DNA from: Plantago ovata
Lineage: Eukaryota; Streptophyta; Magnoliopsida; Lamiales; Plantaginaceae
DNA length: 64,000 nt
Direction of reading: 5' to 3'
Assembly (NCBI GenBank): GCA_028274465.1
Contig: CM051457.1
Span: forward strand, 109,925,982-109,989,981
The notes below the pieces were generated by a model, which did no database searches, was not told the origin of the DNA, and saw nothing but the letters and a program-made list of their open reading frames with translations. Position 1 is the stretch's first letter. The number at the start of each line of letters is the position of its first letter. The translations under genes and the position numbers were made by a program. This document shows, piece by piece, positions 1 to 13,163 of the stretch.

Positions 1-493
1 CAAGGAATTTGACCGGGACGTGGGTACCAGTAGATTACATGTTTTCTAATGATACCAGAACATTAGCAAGTGTAATTAGGCCATGAGCCTATCCAATCTA
101 ATCTTGCATGAACTAAAGTAAATTCTGCTTAATTTGCCAACACAAGCTTCGTTGAGTAATCACACCATAATAAGAAAATAATCATAATAATTTCATTAGT
201 TTTCTTCATATATACATCGGTTTAATAGGCAAACCACTAGACAAAAATGGAGCAGAAGCAGCCGGTAATAGTGACTAACAACACAACACCTGGTTATATA
301 TAGATATACAGACATCTCATCTGCAAAACATATATGCTACGCACACCTCATAAACCGTTTTCTAGCAGAAGCTAGTATCACTCACACATCAATGGATGAC
401 GTTCTTACGAGCTGTGGAAGGTGTTCTATAGAGCTCTTCTTGGTTAGCAGCCGCCAGTGGTACAGATGGCAAATAAATGAGATAAGTTAGCGT
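1..493. other. 3' flank of the kinesin gene, no gene seen
   Basis: No coding frame of note. This stretch lies downstream of the kinesin stop codon (494-496, minus strand) and should hold its 3' UTR and terminator. It is AT-rich and I see no repeat or RNA gene in it. Confidence 0.5.
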
Positions 494-3400
494 CTACACC
501 TCTATCCTCAAGCGCCGCATTTCAGCTACAAATGTGGAACTTGATGTTAAAGTTCGACGAGCAAGAGCTCTAATGTCATCCCTAGAACAGTCACGAGATA
601 TACGAACTAGCTCCCAGAGGGCTCCTCCACTAATCATGTCTTTTGCATTGATCTCTGTTGTGACAACGAAAAGGAAACTAGTTTCAGTGCTCCGAGAAAA
701 AAAAAAAAAACGAGGCTATATTATTAAATCAAGAACGGTTTTTCCAGGGGTGGAGAAGTACCATGCTGTGCCAGGTGGCAAAGGGCTAATTCAACGTGAC
801 GTCTTATTAGAGAAGCTTCATTGTTGGCATTTTGTACGATCCACGGCAATGCACCATCTTCTATTAGAAGAGACCGGCCTGCTCTTATGCCTAACACGGG
901 ACATCACAACATACAACCAGATATATACGTTCAGAATCATGGTGACATTGACAAGTATGCAAAGACTGGATAAAGGCAGGACTGTTGTGTGTAGCTTTGC
1001 TTCAAATCCCCCGTCTTATTTTTTTATCACCATTCTCAGTGTTATAAAATCACATCAAGACTTCTTTTCTTTACAAACTTAGAAAATTTGGTGCAAAACA
1101 ACTATCTGAATATGAAAATTAGATTTTGGTGCCAGCATTTCAGAAATCAAGAGAATTTATATGCAATAAAAATAACTCAGGTAGAATCCATCAAAACACA
1201 GGTTACATGAGCAAACATTTAAATTTTATAATCAGATTACTCCGATGTAACAGCAGACAAAAATCATGGCACATGTTAACTGCCATTACTGTATATCTAG
1301 AATACAGTATAGAACTTCATAGAGCTGAAATATAAGGTGGTCCGCCCGTTGATTAGAACAAATTACAGTATGTGTTAACAAAGTGATGAATGAAGTCGAA
1401 GTTACAATTAAAGCATTCAGTGTGACATTGAAGAAGCTAAATATTACTACCTCTGTTTTTCTAAATTGCTTAAGAAAACTGAGCGTTTTAAAAAATGATT
1501 AAACACTGAAAAGATGTTTGAACAAAATAGTGACTATTATTTTATGTGAAGAATGAATTTAATAATATAACTCAAATTCTTCAGGTAAAATTTTTTTACT
1601 AATTTTTTAAATGAGAAATAACTTTTTGAACCAGCCAGAAAGTGAAATGTAAAGCCTGTAAAAGAACGGAGGGCAATTCTATCAATAAAAAACGCAAACA
1701 AGTTAAATTAAACAGTAAAGGCTTAAAGTTACCTTGACTAGATGCTCGGGATTCACACTTGGCAAAATTTGCAATACCACGGGCAACTTGGGAGAGAACA
1801 TCAGGATGTCTACATCTCACCATTCCTAACAGCGCTTTTATACCACCTTCGGACCTCAGCCTCGTTTGCAATTTATCTAGAAAAGAATTTGCAAGACAAC
1901 ATTTTAAAACAAAACTCTAGACTACTCCATAGATCATGCTCGTATTTGATGGAAAGAAGTTTTTGGGAAAGGTTTTTTTTTTGTTTTCTATTCTTTTTTT
2001 TTTTTTTTTTCCTACAATGGTCCCCTGTAGTGAAGAAAATACCTAAACAATGTTTAGACGCTTTAGAGAAGAGGATTATTTTCTCAGGAAAATATTATCT
2101 GAACAATCAGGAAGCCAAGCAAGTAACAGATATACTCAAATGTAAAACCACTTCCAATAAGAGATGCCAGTTGCTACAGGGAGCCTTTAAATACTCAAAT
2201 GCCATAAGCAACAAAAATAGACACGTGACAATGGCTAAAGGGAAGAAACAAGAAAGGCACTAGGGAGTCAGTAGAGTCTAATTCGGTTATCAGAGAATTG
2301 TACCATTTCCACAAAGATTGGCTATTGCTCCAGCAACCATTCGTAATGTCTGTGGATCTTCAGCATCAGTAGCTGTTGTTGCTAAGAGGCCGATGCCGCC
2401 TTGAGCCATTATTAGTTCTTGATTAGCCTCTGAATCAACAATTCCATTAGAAGAAATTATTTATAAAAAATTATTAAAAAAGGGACTGTATCTCACTGAT
2501 GAATGATGATGGTAACAAGGGAAGGAAAATACAAAAAGACTAAAGGAGTAAACTAAAAAAGAAAAAGAGTTACCATTCATAGCCAGGTTGGCTATTGCAC
2601 CAGCTGCAATTCTACGAGTAGTTTCATCCTCGTAGCGACCAAGAAGCATCAATAGATATCTGAGACCGCCAGCTTCGACAATCTTTTCCTGATTTGCTTC
2701 TATAAAGCAAATAATAAGTGTGCATAAGTTTCTTAACAAGCAATGTGATATCATCCATGATACTAATAAGAGCATATAGCAGTATATAGGGTCGCTACAT
2801 CAAGAGATAAATATATTTTGACAATCACAATTATATAAAAATTCACATTAAATACCAAGGCATGAAAAAATCATCTGTATCAAGGGCATGTTTGTAATTT
2901 TGACACACGAATGTAGATCTTGATCTATTCAAACTCTATCATCCACAAAACAAAGCTCCTCCAAAGCTACATTCCTCTCTCTTACAAGGGGTGAACAACA
3001 GTTGCGAGATTCAAGCACAAAATGTCTCTTTCCCTAGCTATGGCCCCAACAGCCATGATATTAAAGTGTAGGGCAACTCCTGGGGCTTTATGTGGTCAAG
3101 GGCAATTAAGAACACACTGGATTGAACCCATAACACTCATGAACAATGTAACTATCTTGTTCCAGTAGTCTTTAAAGTCCAGAAGTGGTGAGCATCTTGT
3201 AGCGAGTGAGACCCAACAGAAAATGTATCTATTTGATGACTTGTTTTAGTACTCTTACTTTGAAATATCAAAGATGATAGCTGGATACTTGGCATAACTT
3301 CATAAAGAGGCTTCAATTTTATTGGAGTTAAAACAGTTGGCCAACCAAACACAAGAATAATTCATGTCATCAAGTATAACTTGTTTTTCATTTTGAGGGG

Positions 3401-6400
3401 AAAATATCAGTTGTGCATTTCACAGAATAACACAACAGTTACAGCTAAGGGAGTTAGAAATATGGAGCACCTTCAGCAGCTAAGTTGGCCACAACTTTTA
3501 CAGCATGAATTCGGACACTGGCATCCTCCGACTCGAGCAACGACAATATTTTTTGCAACCCCACTGCCAGATTTACCCATGATGAATATAAAGACTGAAC
3601 AAAGTCTCGAAAAACACAAAATCAAAACGCAGGTCTGCATACCTTGTTCATGAAGATTTGTGATTGATGCTCTTTCTCCATTGCTACCATCTCTAGACCG
3701 CAGATGATTAAGTGGACTTGAGCAGTCTAGGCCATTCAGGGGTGTACAAGATCCCCTCTCTGAGTGGCTCCTAGCCTATCAACATAAATTGCACATTAAG
3801 TCAAAACAAAAACAAAAAAATGCATTTACCAGAAAGACTATTTTCAGTAAGCACACGCCTTTACCCCCAGTAATCAATGTCATACAGCGATTAAAGTGTC
3901 TATAATGTCTATGGAGGTAAATAAGAGAACATTAAGAGGCTTATCTTGGACAGGTTAACCAGAGCAATCAAACAAATACTAAGCACTTTTTCTGCACAAA
4001 AGATTTCAGAAGCAAAGCAGGAGCATAATACAAGACATAGCATTTACTTCAATATACCCACAGAAATCTACTTTAACATATATACACATGCACTCATATG
4101 TGGCTGTGCATGTGTGTATGTATATGCATGCACATGCTATAACACATACTTGGCTAGCTTCCAGAGACAACTGAGTAAGTTGACTTCGTAGAATTTTTAC
4201 TTCTTCTTCAAGTTTTTTCTTCTCATGAATCTCCTCTTCAAGGGCTATCTGAATTTCGAAACCATCAGTATCGCCACCTGGTACCTACACAACATCAACT
4301 TGTTATGTAAACTATGTGAAATTAGATCAGAGAGACAGGAAAAGATAAACAGTTAGTCGCGGTGAATCTCATCCCCCATGAACACCTACCTCCACCCTCG
4401 AAAACTTGATTAGCTGATTTTTCAAGCTGTAAATTTCCTCTTCAGCGGCCTTGAGTATTTTTTTGAGTTCGGAAACCTCTTCCCTGCCAGCCCCCAATCG
4501 GATCTGCAGAGAGCAACTTAAATATATAATTGGAATATCAAATGTAGCATCTTGGGCATGGATACGTTCAATCTTTTTTCTTGCAGTAAAAATACTCTTA
4601 CCAATGAATGGAGAGTGAATTAATTCGAAAAATGTGTTGTGCACTAATATGCACCCCTATCTACTGTGAGAAATATTGTTAAGCCATTATAATATTGCTC
4701 CCCTGAACTGCCATAGTTTCAGAATCAAAGTCGCATGCTATCTTCTAGTCTAACTCCACAATTTTCTTCAGAAATTACTATTAGATTGTTATGTTCACCA
4801 GCAATGCAAGACAGAATACAAATGGCATCAGATAGGAAACCAAAGAGCAAGATTACCTCTCCATTAGCAATATGCTTTTGATGATTGGTAGTCCACTTCT
4901 CCTCGAGCTGTTTTATTGACTCCATATACTCCATCTGACATTTCATCTTTTCCTCCTAATATGAAAAACAGAGAAAAGACTCAATAAAAACTCAGCTGAG
5001 CAGATCAGTTAGGTATATCAGAAACCAACCGCAGACATAAACAGAACTCTTGATTAGCCATTCTAATAGTCAAAAGCTATATACAAGCTGCATTAAATTC
5101 ATTATACCCAAATGCAATCCCCTCGTCATTGCAGCATAAGTACATGCAATAGAGAAATAATCATTATGTGGACAGGTAAATATGATGGCATTCAGAAGCA
5201 TGTGGTACTAATGTACCTCTAAAGCTTCCACGTATTTCCTTTCAGCCTCAGCAACGCGCTTCTGTGCTTCTAATCTGATTCTCTCAATTTCATTCTCATA
5301 AAGTTTGTGCTGTCTTTCATTTTCAGAAATAAGTCTGTCAATTTCCATCTCAAGCCTTCTGGACAGACTCTTGTAATCAAATTCTTCCTTTATCTTCAGC
5401 ATATTCTCTACTTTCATAGCCTGTCGAAATCAGAAAATATTATTGAAAACATGCTGCATAGGAAAGAAGAAAGGGGGGAAATGCAGAAGAACTTGGACAT
5501 ACTTAACTACACATTTCTAGAGTTAAGACTCACCCTTTGACCAAACAATATAGTACTCATAGTCTCTGACCGATGCCGTGGTGATGGACCGACAGTGACA
5601 ACTAGTGAGGTTCTCGATGTACCTGTAACATTACAAGGGAATACTCGTAAGTTAAACCCAATATCTCACTCACTGCTCGAAATAGTAGCTCAGGGAGCTG
5701 TAAAAGTTACTTTGAGTTCACTTCTCAGTATTAAAGAAACAAGTTAAGCTTATAAAAAATCTTGCTGCATTTGAAGATTGTTCTCTGCATATAGAAATAA
5801 TATAGAATAGAAAGCTTACCTCCAAATGAATCTTTGAGAAGTCTTGTAAGCTTTGAATCTCGAACAGGGACATGTGGGCTATTTTCCGCCAAGGCATTTA
5901 TGCATTTCCCTAGAGCACTAAGTGAAAGATTTATAGACTTGGCTTCTTCTAACATATGTCCCTCGCTTCCTACAATGAACAGTATAAAAAACTTAGAAAA
6001 TAAAAAATTTAAACAGATACAGAACCCTGTAAATCTTGTACTGCTGAACTATAGAAACTAATGTAGAGCATATAGATTTAACAAGAAAAATGTTGACAAT
6101 AAAATATTGCAGAATTTCTCAGAATTGCTAGAAATCAACATCTCCAGTAAAGTGATGGCTTACACATTGAACAAAAATTAGCAGATAATATTCTTATACG
6201 ACATAACGGATTTTCTTTTCCGAGAGCAACTTGTTGCTTGGTATCTTCAAGGGACTCAGGTATTCGAGATCCCCATATGCAGAAAGCACTAAACAGCTAT
6301 TTCGGTTTGTTAGATTGTTTGATCAAAATCATTTTTGGTTGGCGTCTTGGTGATTCAATCGGAAAGGAGACGGATTAAATTGGTTGGTATAGAGATTATT

Positions 6401-9400
6401 AGACGTGGAAGTGTATTGAGCAGGTATTTATATTGTTGAACGGAATTTAGAAAATAAAGTGAAGCAAAGTATATAAAAAGATGTCAAATCATGAATTCTA
6501 CTTGACCCATTCATTCTTTTAGCCAAATGAAGAATGACTGGTGTGTTTGCCAGGAAAAATAAAATTAAACAAGTTTATATCTCTGCCACATATGTAACAT
6601 TATTCAAATTGTGTCGAGGTATTCTCTGCGTGTATAGGGTAACCCTATTAGCGAAACCCTTATGCTTACAGTTTCCGCATGATGTCTCTGGTTCTCCCAT
6701 CTTTTAGCCCCCCAACCAACCCCTCCACCCCCCAGGGAGAAAAAAACACCAAATGAGGCGTATGTATATCAGCAAACTTTTCAATCATAGATCATTATTT
6801 TTAAATGAGAAGATGTACAACAATCATCATTGACGAGCATGCACGATCAATAATTGTAGTCATCCGCCCATCAAGTAGATAACTGAGAAAGATCCACCCA
6901 ATTTCCAACCATGCTACTTAGTCCCAAGTGGAAAAGCTAATCTTAGAATAAAATTTATACAGTCAGAAAAACCACCTGATTTGTGAATGCGCTCAGAACC
7001 AGCAAGATCTACAACAATTAATTTGCCCTTTCGTAGAAGAGGTGGCCTCAAATGAGAACGATTCTGTACTTCTGAAGAAAAATCGACATCTCTGTCTATC
7101 ACTGACTTCTTAACTTGTACCTGAACAAAATATAGCAGTAGATTAACCAGATATACTATTAATAATGGCAAAGAATTGCATGTGAATAATAATAGCAAGA
7201 GGAAAGGAAGAAATGAATTGCCAGGGCAAAATAGAAAAGCTTGTATTGTTATTCACCATGAGAAGAGCATGACTACGAGAAGATTCAGTGTTCAGTTTAG
7301 TGTTAGCAGCAATTCTGTGAGCTTCACCCACACGTAGGAGCTCCATAAAATTTTGCTGATCTCTGATCTCCATGACTGTTGCCCCAGGAAGAGAAACATC
7401 ACCAGTTTTTTGGTCCTCGACAATGGCTATGTTATCATTTGCAGGATTTAATAGGTCCTGAATGCTTTCCATGTACAGCTATAAGGAAATAAATAGAAAT
7501 CAGGATTGAAAGATAGTTTTAACTCTCACGAAACGAAACAAAGCCACTAATTCTGTGCAAACCTGTAAGTAGGAGACAGATATAGAATCAGATTCTGGAG
7601 AGATATTTGCAAGTATATCCTCCATTGCACGAACCATGATACCCCGAGCAGAGGTATCCTCATCCCCGAGCCGCCCAAGTGTATAAGTCTTACCAGTACC
7701 AGTTTGACCATATGCCATAACAGTACCATTGTAACCATCCAGAACACTCTGGAGAATAGTAGAACAGAGAAAGGAATGAGTTATCAGTGAGCACTTTACA
7801 AAATAAATTGACAAAAAGAGAACACTAGTCACTTGTATTAGAATTCGAAGTAAACTAAAGTAAATGCACTAAAGTAAATGATCATGTCCAATGTTGCATA
7901 TCAAGGGTTAATAGCATCACATTTCTACATATAAGGGAAGCTATCCAACATCACTGAACGCACTAATTCTTCTATAGGACACTGAGTTTATCACATTAAC
8001 CTCTAATGTCCAGTCCCCTTTAGAATTAACATAAGAACCCCATGCTGTAAAGTCAATGGGGGTCAAAATCAAATTTCCACCCACTACCCCCATGACGTCA
8101 TTGTTTACAATTTAAAAAGAACAATAAAATAAAATAAAGTAACAGATCCGGCGCCGTCACTGGAGCTCCGATCTGGGGCAGACTGCTCCACACCATTTGC
8201 GGAGGAATGCTAGTGCTGCCATGGCTGGTGGCCATGGAAGCTTCATTTTTTTGTTTTTAACCAACATAAAAGGAAAAAGGAAATACAAAATTAACTTTGC
8301 TTTCCTATTTTAAAAAGTATATATGTATTTCAGTTTATGAAGTCATATCATAGGGCCAGTTTGAGGGGAAAAAATGATTTTTCAACAGTATGGGGGAGGT
8401 TTAAATTTTGACTAATGGCAGTGATGACAATGTTAAATTCTAATGGAAACTGGACATTAGATGTTCATGCAATAAACTCTGGGGTGTGTCCACATAGTTT
8501 TCCCATATTTTAACTGCAGCACACTACATACATATTAATTTCTAAATTTTCCATGTATGTCCATGATAGCAGTAGTATATTATCAGGCGAACCACTTCCA
8601 GGACACAAATGGGCCTGAAAGAGTTCACCTCCAACTACTGAATCACAGGGTTGCTCAGATAGAGGTGTATAGAAACTTTAGTATTACGACAATGTAGCTA
8701 ACGTATAAACTATTATATTGTTTTTCTCTTCAACAGTGTCAAAGATAATTTCAAAATAAAGACGGTAGCACTTTACACAAATAGTTGAAGAGGTTTCTTG
8801 GCACAACATTAACCATTTATCGAAGTAATCAAGTTTACCAGGACACAAACAATTTGTTTCTTGATTCTTAAGAAATACTATTGGCAAGAAGAAAAGTAAA
8901 ATACAAGAATAACAAGATCAACAGATTGTTAGCTAAGATATTCAGAATAATTAAACTAAGCATCTTATCTACAAGCCAGTTAACTATATAATCAGGTGGA
9001 TCCATACTACTGGAAAGACTGGATTTATCTGTGTTAGAGCCCCACATCCATCCCCAAGATAATTAGCCATTCTGGATGGAAGACCAACCATTGTAGCAGG
9101 TTACTTTCTTTACTACGTTTTTCATTGAAAATTCACGAACCATTGTCAATACCCCAGAACTTGTTTTGGTCAAACGTCAAAGAATAACATTACAGTGAAA
9201 CTGGCAAAGTCATTCCACTAGTAAATAAGCCTAATGTATACCATGCACTTGGTCAAGACTGAATGACAAAATTAAAGGATAAAAAATGAAAGGTTTCAGG
9301 GAACTAACCTCAACAACAGGCTTTGCGACGACTTCATAGACGCGTTTCTGAGATGCAAATTCAGTAAGAACTTCATCAAATTCGTACGTGTCCGAGTCCC

Positions 9401-11357
9401 AATTGTTTTTTTCGTAGTTTCAACCTTTTAAGCTGCAGAAGCCAAATAAGACGAGTCATGCTTAAGTTATTAGGAGCTGTGAGATGTATCATATTTCCAT
9501 AAAAAGACAACGAATTATATTAACCTCTGGCTGCAATTCCACGCAGTCCGCGAAATCTGCGTCAGCCACGGACTCTTCAGCATTTCTTGGCCGCAATCTG
9601 ACAGCAACTCTGACTCTTCCTGAGACTGTTCAATAACACACACGGTATTGATTACATAAAAAGTAGAAGTTAAATATGTTTAAGATAAATCACAAAGAAA
9701 TTCTGCTAAAGACATTGGCACATGAAAACTAGAAACCTGAGCCACAAGAATAGTACTCAGAGAGAACAAACTCCGGTTTACTTCCAAACATTATAGCTTA
9801 GAAATATGAATATAAAGTGACGGTTTTATCAACCTAACTTGATACGATTCACATAAGTTTTGATCAACAATGTCAACTGCTAAAGTTTACAGTTCAAAAT
9901 GCACACATATGTAAGGCAATTCAACGTTACATAAAGTTGCTCCAATATTTGGCCAATCGAGCTGATTGTAGAGATAAAGGAGGTATTTTTCACATACATG
10001 GATGGAATCTATATCCAATATTTCATATATCGGGGACCGTAAAGACAAAGTCACACATTTATTTATCTATATGACACCAATAAATGATATCTACATTATT
10101 ATCCTAATTGTAGTCCTTCAAGAAGTTATTAGTATTACGAACAAAAAGACTACTTACTAATTGGTAAGGAGGCTAACTCAGATTAGTGCAACAGTAAAAT
10201 AAATTTAGGAAACAGGAAGAATACTGAGTGAACTGCAAATTGGTCTATTAATGTGTGATAGGTAGTAGGGATGAAACTGCAGCCTGATCTAATAAATTCT
10301 AGAAATACTGCGACAAATTTTACATAACAGGAGTTGTATTTTAACAAGTCACGCATGCAAGAATCCATGTGTCACTGTTGCATTTGTTATTCTATTTAGA
10401 CTTCACAGGACTAATATATGTGAAGTAGACATGCCAAAAACAGGAAGGTCAAATCTTTGCCAAATGTAGCTGCTTTTAGTTACAAATGTGAACTCAGTAC
10501 ATGTACAGGCATATATTCCATTCACTACTTAAGTTATGCACATGAAATCACCACTGTTTAGGTACCTTCGTGGAATTAATATATATTCAATATTTTATAT
10601 TTCCCGCATCATGGAGACAGAAACTCACACATACTAAATCATCTACTTGATACCTCAAATGATGCTATTATTCTACATGGAAGTCAGTCACCAGACCAAT
10701 ATATAGAAACACAGGCAGAAAACCGAAAAGGTCAAATGATTGCCAGTCTAACAGCTAACTCAAGAAATTCGAAAATGCTGATCACTATCTACCCCTAATA
10801 TACCTGCTAATTAAATCTACCAGACCAATATATGTAGAAGAGACAGGCACAAAACCGAAAAGGTCAAACGATTGCCAAATTAGTCACAAATGACAGTCAA
10901 ACAGCTAATTCAAGCTATTCGAAAAATGCTGATCACACTATCAACTACTAATAGGCCTAGGAATTTATCAGCTAACTGAATCAAACTGCACAGCCTATCC
11001 AAAAGCCTATCACTAATCCACATTTTGAATACTTTGACAAAACAAGCAAGCTCCAATTAATGCCCAAATTAAAACCTAACCAGCTTCAACTCCAAATACT
11101 CAATTCCCCAAAATTAAAACCTATAATTAATCAACACATTCCTACATTGCAAGCACAAGCAAAAACGAAACCAGATCGCGTAAGTTAACTAAATGACGTT
11201 ACGGCGGCAACTCACCGGAGTCAGAAGCGGCGGCGGCCATGGAACCGGTGCTACGGCGCACATTGGGCAGCGGGACCTTCTGTTTGAACGAACTGGAAGT
11301 GCGAATGCCAGCCGATGACTTGCTCACGCCGCCATTTCTGTAGGTTGAAGAAGCCAT
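494..11357 (-). CDS. ARK: Armadillo-repeat kinesin, KIN-U (ARK) family
   Basis: Plus-end-type motor of the plant-specific ungrouped kinesins that carry armadillo repeats; relatives act on microtubule dynamics in root hairs and growing cells. Nineteen exons fit (minus order): 11216-11357, 9525-9625, 9309-9432, 7563-7748, 7257-7478, 6976-7120, 5820-5969, 5534-5622, 5217-5420, 4857-4955, 4390-4503, 4150-4284, 3643-3775, 3471-3563, 2574-2699, 2304-2429, 1733-1876, 762-890, 494-654. About 873 residues, close to the usual size. The motor domain begins near residue 50 ([13 protein letters not shown]) and has P-loop GQTGTGKT, switch [13 protein letters not shown] and switch II DLAGSE. A neck and coiled coil follow ([19 protein letters not shown]), then armadillo repeats ([12 protein letters not shown] and similar) to the C-terminus. 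All introns are GT-AG and phases agree, except that exon 3 carries one extra A in a seven-A run (9406-9412), which breaks the frame as given. Introns 1 (1.6 kb) and 3 (1.6 kb) hold repeats. Confidence 0.93.
7977..8491. mobile_element. MITE-like element with long terminal inverted repeats, in kinesin intron 3
   Basis: The left end (GGACACTGAGTTTAT, then TCTAATGTCCAGT and TTAGAATTAACAT) recurs inverted at the right end (GGACACACCCCAGAG, then TCTAATGTCCAGT and TTAGAATTTAACAT). Imperfect similarity continues inward for about 100 bases. The centre (8150-8240) is much richer in G+C than the AT-rich intron around it. Long inverted ends suggest a Mutator-like non-autonomous element. I see no clear target duplication, so the exact ends are uncertain by about 5 bases. 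Confidence 0.6.
10400..10960. repeat. Diverged direct repeats in kinesin intron 1
   Basis: A unit beginning CCAGACCAATATAT and containing AAACCGAAAAGGTCAAA, GATTGCCA and AATGCTGATCAC occurs at about 10693-10800 and again at about 10820-10950. A poorer third copy is at about 10410-10470. Non-coding. Confidence 0.6.
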
Positions 11358-13163
11358 TGTTTACTGCTGCTTCTTCTTCTATTTCAGTTTTCTTCTTCAG
11401 TGCTAAAAATCAGATGAGATGAAAAAAGGAAACAAATGAAATGTGAATGGAGAGGGGTATATTCGTCTTTTTGAAGTGGGATTTTATGTTTTGAAAAAAT
11501 TGAAATGAGAGAGGCAAAGTACAATGTAAGGATGGGAAGTGGGGTATAGGGTGCTTTATTTAAAAGTGAAAGGGCAACTCATAATAACAGTGATTGTTTT
11601 AAGGGCGTGTTTGGGCTTTCAGAGTTTGTGCCAGAAGCTCTGCTTATATGCTTTTGTGGTAAGTTTCAAGGAATAGTAAATGGGGAAAAGGTTTTACTAC
11701 TAGTAACTTTTAATGTTTTGTTTTCTTAAAAGTCACAAAGGATTAATTAATATACCAATGAATGACAAGTAAAGTTCATTATTAATATTCTCACTCAAAT
11801 ATTGTAGTTCTATTAGAAATTATAAGGTGGTCCAGTGGAAAGGGATTTTGACTGGTAAAGGAAAGTTGCAGAATTCGATTCCGACGGAGACATAAGACGG
11901 TTTAGGTGTGGAGATATAATGTGATATAAGATATTTGTATAAAAGTAGTATAAGATTAGTTGTAATATTTGGCGTTTAAAAAAAGAAAAAATAATTGTAG
12001 TTCGATTTTCATTTGATTTTGAATACGTATGCTTAGTAACAAATTGACTTAGTGTATGTTCTTAAAAAATTTGGACATTTGACCTAACATCATGTCCCCT
12101 TTAGGTTGACGTCCGACCCTTTGAATTGGTTACCCCTATATTGCTCCGAATAATATGCTTACCCCACAAATTAACATGTGTCATTTTCAGTGAACTGAAT
12201 TAAATTGAACTTGACTGAATCAAATTGAACTTAACTAACTTAATGCATCTAACTGATCTGAATTTAACTTAAAACAATTTCAGACGAATATAACAAATAC
12301 TTGATCTCTAATCTGTATTATATAGTGCATGATTGGTACTACTACTAATAGTAACTTGTGTCCCAAACATAACTCAACAAAAAGGTGAGAAGTGAGTTGA
12401 AAACTTTTCTATGACTATTTCTTGATTTGTACTATCTGGTGACCAATCAATTGACCTAAATGACATAAATGCCATTGGCATGAAAGCGTGAATGTGTGTT
12501 TTGGAGGGACCGCCCTCGTGAGTCTCGTGAAATGACGGAAAAGGGCTTCTAGCACACTATCTCCACGATTTAAATTGTAGTGGTGCAGTACTGATAAAAG
12601 TATAAAACTGAAACTGTCTTAATAAAGACATGCAAGAATCCAGGGGGAATATGGGCTTGGCTTAGCTGTCCTTTTACATTTTTGGCCCAACTGTTTTTAT
12701 ACTATTGGGCTGCTTTTATGACCCACCATTATTGATAATTGATTTCGTTGTTCATTAACACAAACTTTAATGGAAGTCTCAAACGACTCCGCATTGGGAT
12801 TAATTTAATGGTAATTTTACTAATTTAACTCACTAACAGTCATACAATTTATTAATGGCAAACACAAATGGAGTTCCTTAGGACACCACTTTTGTATCCA
12901 GAGTGTGCATGGTAGATAACTAGATGCATTACATTTGGCGCTACCTATCATAAACTCCAATTCCATTGGTTGTTGTTGATAATACACACTAATAATTTAT
13001 TAGTGCAGATAATTAAAATTCTAATGTCCTCAACTAACTCACTATATTGACATCTATGATCTATTGCTTGCGTTCTACTAACTGAAAAAGTATACAACTA
13101 ATATACAGAACTCAAGACACACAGAGACATGTTAGCCCCAGTTTCGCCAATATGTGCTGCACA
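11358..13163. other. Intergenic region between the kinesin start and the FHA gene end
   Basis: Holds the kinesin promoter and 5' UTR (a TATA-like TTTAAATAAA on the minus strand lies about 200 bases upstream of the ATG), a SINE at 11811-11993, and the 3' flank of the FHA gene. I see no other gene. Confidence 0.5.
11811..11993 (+). mobile_element. tRNA-derived SINE
   Basis: A box-like TGGTCCAGTGG (near 11829) and B box-like GAATTCGATTCC (near 11872) are spaced as in a tRNA-derived RNA polymerase III promoter. An A-rich tail (TTTAAAAAAAGAAAAAATA) ends the copy. Short direct repeats ATTGTAGTTC flank it at 11801-11810 and 11994-12003, as expected for retroposition. Confidence 0.72.

Noticed and set aside
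534-1082. 182-codon plus-strand open frame
   Set aside because: It lies antisense across the last two kinesin exons and their intron; no recognisable domain.
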